Assembly: GCA_000169115.1 (NCBI GenBank)
Contig: AAVV01000001.1
Span: forward strand, 401,768-465,767
DNA length: 64,000 nt
Direction: 5' to 3'
Source of the DNA: a marine gamma proteobacterium HTCC2080
GTDB lineage: Bacteria > Pseudomonadota > Gammaproteobacteria > Pseudomonadales > Halieaceae
Shown: positions 56,007-64,000 of the stretch, one piece after another
Layout of the letters: each line of letters starts with the position of its first letter
Numbering within the stretch: the stretch's first letter is position 1
Translations under genes and position numbers: made by a program
The notes under the pieces: generated by a model
What the model was told of the DNA's origin: nothing
Database searches by the model: none
Seen by the model: only the letters and a program-made list of their open reading frames with translations

Positions 56007-57673
56007 TGAAGCAGTTTCAAAAATTCGGTGTAGCCGCGGCAGTAGCAACTGTTGCTGCTGGTACTGTGGCGCAGGACGTATCGCGCTCGGAAACCGGTGA
56101 CTTGGCAATCATCCCTTACTACACAGTATTAGATGGTACCAACACAGGTATGCACATCATCAACACCACAGAGTCAACTCAGGTGGTGAAGGTTCGTTTA
56201 CGTCGGGGAACCGACTCTAAAGACGCACTCGACTTCAACCTAGTCATGTCGCCTCGCGATGAGTGGACTGCAAACATCGGTGCAGGCGGAGCAAATGGCG
56301 TCCTAGTAACGACTAACGACACCACCTGTACAGTTCCAGAGTTCCCCGCAGGCGGCGCAGAGATGCCAGCAACTTTCGCTACGGGCGCGACTGAAGGTTA
56401 TGTAGAAATCATTGCAATGGCACAAGCTTCAACTGAGCTTCAGCCCATCGCAGTAAACGCTGAGCACGATGCAGGCGTTCCAGAAAGTTGTGAGTTAGTC
56501 CGTCAAAACTTTTACCGAGTGGCTGAGGCTAGCGTAGGTACAGCCACGGTACGCGGTACTCACACAGCGAACCTCACGTCGCAAGGAACCGGTACTACAC
56601 CACTGAGCAGCTTTGTCGATTCTGACGATAACGCGTTGAAAGTTTCTTTCATGCTGACTGATGCTACGGGCGGCTTGGAAGCTGGCGATAACGCTGTAAT
56701 GATCGAAGGCTTTGCAAGCGCAGCTATGATGACCAACCAGCAGCCTTTGAGCTTCGGTACTGACGGTCTGTTGAACTACGATCCGCTCAACTTTGAGCTT
56801 CCTAACTTGGCTTACGGTTCATATGCCTCTACTAACGCTGCTCGCGCGGCTGCTGCTGATGCGTCGTCTACTGACGGTTCAATGTGGGCAGGCGTATCAA
56901 ACGCTATCGATGCAGACGCAATCGCTAACGATTGGGCAGCTTTCTCTACAGCTGACGGAACAGTACACGCTGATTGGGTAGTTACGCTGCCAGGTCAGTA
57001 CGTAATGACTAACCCTATCTGTGACATCTACTCAGGGTACGGCGAAGCTAATGCAACCGCTGCTGCTGCTTGTGCTAACGCAACGGCTATTGCTGCGTAC
57101 TCAGCACTGGGCGGAGCTGATCGTAATCAGCTGCCATTACTTGTTGCTTCTAACGTTGATGGTGGCTCTTTGGTCGAGGGTTCAAACATGAACCTTTGGG
57201 ATCGTGAAGAGTTGTCACTTGCTGGTGAAGAGAGCACAAAGACGCCTGAGGATCCCGATCTGGGCTTCTCGCCAGGTGGTTCTTCTGGTGATCCAGCAGA
57301 TCCAGACCTCACTGTAACTCTTCCTTACGAAGTCAACGTTATTGCCTTCGGTGACGCGGATGAGACTACAGCTGTAATGTCTGATCTCAAGCTGTCAGTA
57401 ACGCCACCGGCGACTTCTGACCGCGGCTGGGCACGATTAGACATTCAGTCTACGAATGCTGCACCTCAGCGCTGGAACCTCACGGGTACTGACGACGACA
57501 ACGTTCAACCAGGTGCTTCATTAGATCCAGGTTCTTGGACTGCGACTGACGCTAGCGATGTTGGCGTTGTAGGTTTCGCACTCTGGCAGCGGTCTTTTGC
57601 TGAGCAGGCTGGTAACTACGGTCGTATGATCGAGCACTCAACGATTGCATCTTCAGGCGGCACTATTCGCTAA
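56006..57673 (+). CDS. Secreted or surface protein, probably abundant; unknown family
   Basis: The 555 residues have a clear Sec signal peptide (cleavage after VAQ, ~23) and a mature region rich in Ala, Thr, Asp, Ser and Asn with very few Lys. This composition resembles S-layer or large extracellular proteins. Near the start is a beta-sandwich-like module (GDLAIIPYYTVLDG, then MHIINTTE and VVKVRLRRG). An acidic Pro/Asp/Gly linker sits at ~410-435. Codons are markedly biased to a few (GCT, GAC, AAC, CGT), and a strong ribosome-binding site and terminator flank the gene, all pointing to high expression. It lies next to the type II secretion operon and before a periplasmic foldase, suggesting a secretion substrate (inference). 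Confidence 0.75.
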   Translation: MKQFQKFGVAAAVATVAAGTVAQDVSRSETGDLAIIPYYTVLDGTNTGMHIINTTESTQVVKVRLRRGTDSKDALDFNLVMSPRDEWTANIGAGGANGVLVTTNDTTCTVPEFPAGGAEMPATFATGATEGYVEIIAMAQASTELQPIAVNAEHDAGVPESCELVRQNFYRVAEASVGTATVRGTHTANLTSQGTGTTPLSSFVDSDDNALKVSFMLTDATGGLEAGDNAVMIEGFASAAMMTNQQPLSFGTDGLLNYDPLNFELPNLAYGSYASTNAARAAAADASSTDGSMWAGVSNAIDADAIANDWAAFSTADGTVHADWVVTLPGQYVMTNPICDIYSGYGEANATAAAACANATAIAAYSALGGADRNQLPLLVASNVDGGSLVEGSNMNLWDREELSLAGEESTKTPEDPDLGFSPGGSSGDPADPDLTVTLPYEVNVIAFGDADETTAVMSDLKLSVTPPATSDRGWARLDIQSTNAAPQRWNLTGTDDDNVQPGASLDPGSWTATDASDVGVVGFALWQRSFAEQAGNYGRMIEHSTIASSGGTIR

Positions 57674-57690
57674 AAAGCTGCGGTAGCACG

Positions 57691-57722
57691 AAAAGCCGGT
57701 CCTTTGGGGCCGGTTTTTTTTT
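57691..57722 (+). terminator. Rho-independent terminator after the surface-protein gene
   Basis: AAAGCCGG and CCGGTTTT arms, with inner TCC/GGG pairing around CTTT, are followed by nine T residues. Strong by sequence. Confidence 0.9.
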
Positions 57723-57741
57723 AGCTAAAAATAATCACCTG

Positions 57742-58635
57742 ATGAGAAAAGCGACTGTGAAAACTATTATTGCTGCGATGCTGTTTTGGTCTGGAAGCCT
57801 TATGGCTACAGAGATAATTGTACGGGAGGGTGAGCTTACGCTTTCAAGAGCGGAGGTGGAATTTGCTCTTGCTGGATCGCCCAAACAGATTCGTAATTCA
57901 GTTCAGTTAGATGAGGCATCTCGATACGAATTTTTTGTGACCTTGCTTGTGTCCAAGAAAATCTTGGCTGAGCTCCAAGCACTTGACGTGTCAGAGAATC
58001 CGGCCGCTTACCACCAGTTCTTGTTTAAGCAATTAGAGACTGCCCGCGAACTGGACAAACAGCTCTTTCAAAATGAATTGGTACTTCCGGACTTTGAAGT
58101 GCTGGCTCTTGAGCGATATAAAATTTCGAAAAACGATATTGCACCGGTCCCTGAAATCCGGGAGGCGTCGCATATTTTGCGACTGTGCACCGATAACTGT
58201 GACGAGGCAAGCGAGGCAATTGAGACGCTACAATCGTTGAAAAATCGCCTTGAACAGGGTGAATCATTTGCAAATTTAGCGATCGAGTTCTCCCAAGACC
58301 CAGGCAGCAAGACTCGCGGTGGTCGACTCAGCCAAGGCATTGAACGTGATGCGGAAAACGTTGATCAAGTGGTACGAGATGCTTTATTTGCTATCCCCGA
58401 AGTGGGCGGCTTCAGTGATATTGTGCGGAGTCGGTTTGGTTTCCATATTTTAAAGCTTGAGTCGATTACGGCATCACGTACGCGGAGTTTTGAAGAAGTG
58501 AGACCAGCGCTGGTTGCTGAAATAGAGAAGCGATTTCGTCAGGATGCCTACCGTGAGCGCCTGTTGTCCTTAGCTCCGGAAGAAACGATTGAAATAGATT
58601 TTTCAGTCTTTGAGGCGCTCGTTAACGAAATGTAG
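57742..58635 (+). CDS. Periplasmic parvulin-type peptidyl-prolyl isomerase
   Basis: The 297-residue protein has an N-terminal signal peptide (cleavage after LMA, ~22), a SurA/PrsA-like N-terminal helical region and a parvulin (PpiC) domain at ~135-250 with EASHILRLC, FSQDPGS, GGRLSQG and FGFHILKLES motifs. Such proteins catalyse proline isomerisation and hold unfolded envelope proteins. Its position after the surface-protein gene suggests a role in folding that product; this is inferred, and the strong terminator between them means separate transcription. It overlaps the convergent sulfotransferase gene by 14 bp. Confidence 0.88.
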   Translation: MRKATVKTIIAAMLFWSGSLMATEIIVREGELTLSRAEVEFALAGSPKQIRNSVQLDEASRYEFFVTLLVSKKILAELQALDVSENPAAYHQFLFKQLETARELDKQLFQNELVLPDFEVLALERYKISKNDIAPVPEIREASHILRLCTDNCDEASEAIETLQSLKNRLEQGESFANLAIEFSQDPGSKTRGGRLSQGIERDAENVDQVVRDALFAIPEVGGFSDIVRSRFGFHILKLESITASRTRSFEEVRPALVAEIEKRFRQDAYRERLLSLAPEETIEIDFSVFEALVNEM

Positions 58636-59551
58636 CTGAATCGTAGACGTCTTCAATACGGTACCCCATTTCGCTTAGTAGTGTTCTCTCATTCAACCCA
58701 AGCCTTAGCGGTGGATGATCTCGATAGCGACCAATAGAGTTTGGTTTTTGTAGGGTTAACATAGCCGTCAACGCTGCTTTTAGGGCCTCAGGTTCGCCGA
58801 GAAAGTTACAAAGTCTTGTGAGAACTAAATCCGCATTTTCAAACAGTGACTCAAAGGGCAATATTAAAATTTGTGTTTCCCCTAGTTGACGGAGCCTTGT
58901 TAAACGTTCGTGCACAGCACACCAAAACGCCAGAGATTCATCCGCTGAGTCAGCCTCTACAGGGCGTTGCAAAAAGTGTGGGCCCCATACTTTGAGTTGA
59001 GTTTGATTGCTGCTGTAGGCCATATCAAGGCCATGGCGTGTGACATGTATGTATTTCATATTGGGCAGAGCAGCCAACAGAAAAGGTAATACCACATGTG
59101 TATTCGGCTCTTTCCACCCCCACTTTTGTTTCGCCGCGCTGGGTGTGTTTAAAAAGCCCATTCGAGTATCAAGTTCTCCAGCCTCTATCCATTCGTCGGT
59201 GCCTCTTATACTGTCCAAGAGTAGACCGATCCTTTCTTTGTGATCGGCTTGAGATGTCCATGAGGCGCTCTTTTGTCCCTTGCAGGTCAGGTAGAGGTCT
59301 AGGGCTTCATCGAGCTGGGGCAGATGATCTTGCAAGGGCCATAAGCTTGGTCGTTTAAAGAGCGCGGTAAAACTTAAATCATCAAGGGATTCATTGAGGT
59401 CAGAGCCCATATCAAAGCCTAAGGATTGCAGCAGCTGGGCAATAACTCGGGTGCCACTGCCGCCCATACCGCCCACGACAACGGGTGCCGCTTCAGAGCA
59501 CGGGGGGCAATCAATGATTAGGTTTTCGTCGGACAGACTCATGTCGTGCAT
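58622..59551 (-). CDS. Sulfotransferase-like protein
   Basis: The 309-residue protein has the PAPS-binding 5' phosphosulfate loop VVGGMGGSGTRVIAQLL and the 3'-phosphate motif YIHVTRHGLDMAYSSN. An EPNTHVVLPFL helix and the C-terminal segment typical of bacterial sulfotransferase_3-like proteins are also present. The acceptor substrate is unknown; candidates are surface glycans or small molecules. It is divergent from the AmpG-like gene with 53 bp between starts. Confidence 0.82.
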   Translation of the reverse strand: MHDMSLSDENLIIDCPPCSEAAPVVVGGMGGSGTRVIAQLLQSLGFDMGSDLNESLDDLSFTALFKRPSLWPLQDHLPQLDEALDLYLTCKGQKSASWTSQADHKERIGLLLDSIRGTDEWIEAGELDTRMGFLNTPSAAKQKWGWKEPNTHVVLPFLLAALPNMKYIHVTRHGLDMAYSSNQTQLKVWGPHFLQRPVEADSADESLAFWCAVHERLTRLRQLGETQILILPFESLFENADLVLTRLCNFLGEPEALKAALTAMLTLQKPNSIGRYRDHPPLRLGLNERTLLSEMGYRIEDVYDSATFR

Positions 59552-59604
59552 AGTACCCTAGCGTCAAGTTTACAAAAATCGTTTTGGCGACTATCCGGAG
59601 GATT

Positions 59605-60912
59605 ATGTCTACTGACAACCTATCGCAACCTGCGCAGAGTACCTGGACGTCTATTTTAAATCGGCGGATGTTGGTTTGTGTGTTTACAGGTTTCGCCTCG
59701 GGCATGCCTCTATACCTCTTGATTCAACTGGTTCCTGCATGGCTACGCGATTCCGGGGTATCGCTGACTGAGATTGGGCTGTTTGCCCTCGTCGGGTTGC
59801 CCTACACCTGGAAGTTTTTGTGGGCGCCGCTAATGGATCGCGTTAAGTTGCCGCTAGGCCTGCGTCGAGGATGGATGCTGCTGGCTCAAGTCGCTTTGAT
59901 CGTGACGATCGGTTTGTTGGGAAGTATCGACCCTCTAACTCAAACAGCTTGGGTGGCGACACTAGCTGTCATCATTGCCGTACTCAGTGCCACTCAAGAT
60001 GTGGCTATCGATGCTTATCGTCGCGAGCTTTTACCCGACGAAGAGTTGGGCTTTGGTAATTCAGTGCATGTGCAGGCTTATCGAATTTCCAGTTTGATTC
60101 CCGGTTCACTGTCCTTGATCTTGGCCGATAATCTACCTTGGTCCCAAGTCTTTTGGATTACCTCGGCTTTTATGGGGGTCGGGGTGTTGCTGTCTCTGAG
60201 CGTCAGGGAACCCATTAGGGAGACCCGCCCCGTAACAAATTTGCGAACTGCAGTACTCGAACCCTTTTTAGAGTACGTTCATCGCCGAGGTTGGCAGAGT
60301 TTCATTCTCGCCCTCGCTTTTATGGTGCTTTATAAGTTGGGCGATAATATGGCCACGGCACTCTCAACGCCCTTTTATCTAGATTTGGGTTTTTCCAAGA
60401 CCGAGATTGGTTTGGTGGCTAAAAATGCCGCCCTCTGGCCGGCGATTTTTGGCGGCCTCTTGGGTGGTGTGCTCATGATCCGCCTAGGCATCAACCGTGC
60501 GCTGTGGCTTTTTGGGGCTGTGCAAATGGCCAGTATTTTGGGCTACGCATGGTTGGCGAGCATGGGGCCTATACTCTGGATTCTCGCTGCGGTGATTGGG
60601 TTTGAGTATCTTGGTGTGGGACTGGGTACGGCCGCTTTCACCGCGTTCATCGCACGAGAATCGAGTAAGACCTTCGCTGCAACACAATTTGCCTTGTTCA
60701 CGGCGCTAGCGGCTTTACCGCGTAGCCTTGCCAATGCGACGACAGGCGTGATTGTTGAGTACATTGGCTGGGTGCCCTTCTTCTTTGTGTGTACGGGCCT
60801 GGCTGTGCCCGGCATGTTGCTCTTGTTTTGGGTTGCGCCGTGGTCTCAGTCAATGTCGTTGTCGGCAACTGGACCCTTATCTGTTGCTAAAAATTCCGAC
60901 TCCAATAGTTGA
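59605..60912 (+). CDS. AmpG-like MFS permease
   Basis: The 435-residue protein has twelve predicted membrane helices. N-terminal GFASGMPLYLLIQLVPAWLR and LVGLPYTWKFLWAPLMDR motifs are characteristic of AmpG, which imports anhydro-muropeptides for cell-wall recycling. Relatives in this family also act as general MFS carriers, so the substrate is probable but not proven. GGAGGA just upstream fixes the ATG at 59605; the TTG at 59584 is rejected. Confidence 0.85.
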   Translation: MSTDNLSQPAQSTWTSILNRRMLVCVFTGFASGMPLYLLIQLVPAWLRDSGVSLTEIGLFALVGLPYTWKFLWAPLMDRVKLPLGLRRGWMLLAQVALIVTIGLLGSIDPLTQTAWVATLAVIIAVLSATQDVAIDAYRRELLPDEELGFGNSVHVQAYRISSLIPGSLSLILADNLPWSQVFWITSAFMGVGVLLSLSVREPIRETRPVTNLRTAVLEPFLEYVHRRGWQSFILALAFMVLYKLGDNMATALSTPFYLDLGFSKTEIGLVAKNAALWPAIFGGLLGGVLMIRLGINRALWLFGAVQMASILGYAWLASMGPILWILAAVIGFEYLGVGLGTAAFTAFIARESSKTFAATQFALFTALAALPRSLANATTGVIVEYIGWVPFFFVCTGLAVPGMLLLFWVAPWSQSMSLSATGPLSVAKNSDSNS

Positions 60913-61029
60913 AAGGTAGGTGCTGAAAAGGCGAGTGCCGCAGAAGCATCTTTAAAGGCACTATTTGTTAACAACCCATTTTAAAGAAGACATCTTGCAA
61001 AAGACGTCTGTAAAAAAGAGGAACCCTTC

Positions 61030-61536
61030 ATGCGTCTGCTGCTGCTCTTCTACCCTTGGCTCGAGTTACTGAGTCTAATTCAGCTGGGTATTGAGACCCG
61101 TGCGATAGTTCCGTTGCTGTGGGTTTTGGCAATGTTCATGGTGGGTGCGGCGTTGCTTAAGCGCGTGGGTACCGCGAGTGTGCTAAGGCTGCGGGAGGCC
61201 CAGCAGAGTGGGGTGCTGCAGCAGAGTTTGTTCTTAGACGATTTAGCCGTCGCAGTGGCGGCATTACTTCTCATGATTCCCGGGCTATTGTCTGACTTCT
61301 TCGCTGTTGTTGTATTGATAGGGCCGTTGCGACGTTTGTTGGCTCGAATTTTTTTGGGCAAGGTTGTGTCTCAGACAGACGCCTCCGGTTGGTATGCGTC
61401 CTCGTCGATGCCCGATGATGATTCAAAGTTTCAATCGTCCGAGATTTTAGAAGGCGATTATCAGGATATTTCGCCAGATGCAGAGCGACCCAACGTAATC
61501 GACAAGGCAGAAGATGATACCCAGCGCGATCAGTGA
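61030..61536 (+). CDS. fxsA: FxsA family membrane protein
   Basis: The 168-residue inner-membrane protein has two to three helices and the FxsA motif ELLSLIQLG, followed by LLLMIPGLLSDFFAVVVLI. The C-terminal ~55 residues are acidic and soluble. FxsA was named for lowering F exclusion of phage T7 in E. coli; its molecular role is poorly known. It lies upstream of groES as in many gammaproteobacteria, here separated by an unusually long gap. Confidence 0.88.
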   Translation: MRLLLLFYPWLELLSLIQLGIETRAIVPLLWVLAMFMVGAALLKRVGTASVLRLREAQQSGVLQQSLFLDDLAVAVAALLLMIPGLLSDFFAVVVLIGPLRRLLARIFLGKVVSQTDASGWYASSSMPDDDSKFQSSEILEGDYQDISPDAERPNVIDKAEDDTQRDQ

Positions 61537-61637
61537 AATTTGTTGCGTGTAAATGCAGCGTTATTTTTGTGGCCACTCAAAGAGCAGGTCTCGAGCAGTG
61601 TGGTCGGGCTCTTAATCGGCAGTTAACTTTCATCATG

Positions 61638-61684
61638 ACTTGGCTGCCATACGTGAAACTTGTATGGCACTGAAGAAGCCAAGT
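61638..61684. repeat. Bulged 15-bp inverted repeat
   Basis: ACTTGGCT-GCCATAC (61638-61652) pairs with GTATGGC (61662-61668) and AGCCAAGT (61677-61684). The loop is 9 bases, and an 8-base bulge (61669-61676) lies on the 3' side only. No T-tract follows, so it is not a terminator. TGCCATACGT recurs at 61861-61870. Confidence 0.6.
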
Positions 61685-61706
61685 TTGCAGAGCCCCCTTA
61701 AAAAGG

Positions 61707-61724
61707 TTGAGTGCCATGACTCAA
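61707..61724. repeat. Inverted repeat TTGAGT-N6-ACTCAA
   Basis: Perfect 6-bp arms around GCCATG, 22 bp after the larger hairpin. It contains a third GCCAT like the two GCCATAC copies nearby. Confidence 0.5.
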
Positions 61725-61987
61725 GCGATCTGTTGTGCGACTCTAATTTTTCGATTGAACAAATTTTTGTTCTGGAATCGCCCCGTAAGTTTAGGCACAA
61801 GGCATAAGGCACCTGATGCACCCGTTACCGATCGCAAAGTCACACAAGGCAACTCATACATGCCATACGTCACGCAGGGCGCAGGTGATGGATGGTAATG
61901 TTAACGAGATTTCCTCCCCTTTGAGATGTTGATTGACTCAAATATAGGTGTGCTGCCGGTTAAGGGCTGATAAGTAGAGCAACGTTT

Positions 61988-62060
61988 AGCTGTAGCGGCG
62001 CCTCTTAGCTGAGCTCGAATACCACCCCCCTGATTGTTCATTGTCGCGAGCTATAGCGGC
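61988..62060 (+). repeat. Direct repeat AGCTrTAGCGGC
   Basis: AGCTGTAGCGGC (61988-61999) and AGCTATAGCGGC (62049-62060), eleven of twelve bases identical, 61 bp apart. Function unknown. Confidence 0.4.
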
Positions 62061-62186
62061 CCGTTTTTTCCATATTTGGGTCTAAACGAATACCTTTATT
62101 GAGGGTACAGGGTGGGAATTGCCTGCAAATTTTTATAAGCCACTGTTTTAAATAAAGAAATTATTCTGGCTACTCCTCTCCCGTAT

Positions 62187-62213
62187 TTAGCACTCTTTTT
62201 GTTAGAGTGCTAA
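62187..62213. promoter_or_regulatory. CIRCE operator (HrcA binding site) of groESL
   Basis: TTAGCACTC-N9-GAGTGCTAA matches the CIRCE consensus at every arm position. It lies 98 bp before groES and 7 bp upstream of the sigma-32 -35 element. HrcA, which binds CIRCE, is encoded at 4519-5571 in this window. Confidence 0.95.
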
Positions 62214-62220
62214 AAAGACC

Positions 62221-62248
62221 CTTGAAATCCCTTTTCTAGTCCCCACAT
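62221..62248 (+). promoter_or_regulatory. Sigma-32 (RpoH)-type promoter of groESL
   Basis: CTTGAAA (62221-62227) and CCCCACAT (62241-62248) are separated by 13 bases, close to the heat-shock consensus. With CIRCE directly upstream, groESL appears to be under both HrcA repression and RpoH activation. Confidence 0.75.
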
Positions 62249-62310
62249 ATGACACAGAGGCCCGTTGTGGGTCCTAGATAACGATATCGTCAACTTGTGG
62301 AGATCAACCC

Positions 62311-64000
<1,690 letters not shown>

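Larger units (their letters stand above)
61537..62310. other. 774 bp fxsA-groES intergenic region
   Basis: No gene I can support. It holds a bulged hairpin (61638-61684), a second hairpin (61707-61724), a 12-base direct repeat (61988 and 62049), the CIRCE operator (62187-62213), and a sigma-32-like promoter (62221-62248). A 60-codon ORF (ATG 61716 to 61898) has no ribosome-binding site and no recognisable product. Confidence 0.6.

Noticed and set aside
61638..61684. Bulged hairpin as an integron attC site
   Set aside because: The outer R''/R' cores (RYYYAAC and GTTRRRY) are absent and no integrase or cassette array is nearby.
61716..61898. 60-codon ORF in the fxsA-groES gap
   Set aside because: It begins inside a hairpin, lacks a ribosome-binding site and the product looks like translated non-coding sequence.

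Overview
The window looks like chromosome of a marine gammaproteobacterium, most likely of the Halieaceae (OM60/NOR5) or a related Cellvibrionales lineage. This placement is an inference. It rests on the ratA-rnfH / bamE / fur / recN block, a Pseudomonas-type Fur without the CxxC pair, FabV as enoyl-ACP reductase, a large/small pair of acyl-CoA dehydrogenases, an AlkK/DmdB-type acyl-CoA ligase, and HrcA coexisting with sigma-32-type promoters. Genes are densely packed, with many 1-4 bp overlaps. I saw no tRNA, rRNA, CRISPR array, intact insertion sequence or phage gene.

Layout. 1-2.75 kb: end of a Na+-dependent (NSS) transporter, ratA, rnfH, bamE and fur. 2.75-10.7 kb: recN, then the heat-shock block hrcA, grpE, dnaK, dnaJ followed by dapB. 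Sigma-32-like promoters precede grpE and dnaK. 10.7-20.3 kb: cnoX and a lipid-oxidation region with two acyl-CoA dehydrogenases, aceK, two histidine phosphatases, thioesterase II, a double-headed TetR regulator and an enoyl-CoA hydratase-like protein. 20.3-29.4 kb, minus strand: a REC-GGDEF-EAL regulator, a secreted subtilase, a secreted protein made of eight 13-residue repeats, and a propeller-sensor hybrid histidine kinase. 29.4-36.4 kb: nadA, bepA, tusA, a PerM-type permease and a pitrilysin lipoprotein. 36.7-44.7 kb: aceE, aceF, fabV, a metallo-beta-lactamase-fold hydrolase and an acyl-CoA ligase. 45-55.4 kb: a complete type II secretion operon (E F G H I J K L M C/N D) apart from a prepilin peptidase. 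It is followed by a small lipoprotein, an abundant-looking surface/secreted protein and a periplasmic parvulin. 58.6-64 kb: sulfotransferase, AmpG-like permease, fxsA, a 774 bp gap rich in inverted repeats, then groES and the start of groEL.

How the parts work together. The chaperone genes at both ends appear to form one regulatory unit. HrcA is encoded at 4.5 kb, and a perfect CIRCE operator lies upstream of groES at 62.19 kb, followed 7 bp later by a sigma-32-type promoter. The tetR-tesB pair, the enoyl-CoA hydratase-like gene and the dehydrogenase pair share a 10-bp upstream motif (TTTGAACCTT), suggesting one acyl-CoA regulon.

The best candidate for something undescribed is the 24.8-29.4 kb minus-strand locus. 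A secreted 198-residue protein carries eight near-perfect DANQxASRWIIRN repeats. Its gene sits directly downstream of a secreted subtilase and upstream of a sensor kinase, and has its own structured 5' region and a strong terminator. It could be a processed multi-copy peptide precursor or a beta-solenoid/amyloid surface protein. The sequence alone does not decide between these.
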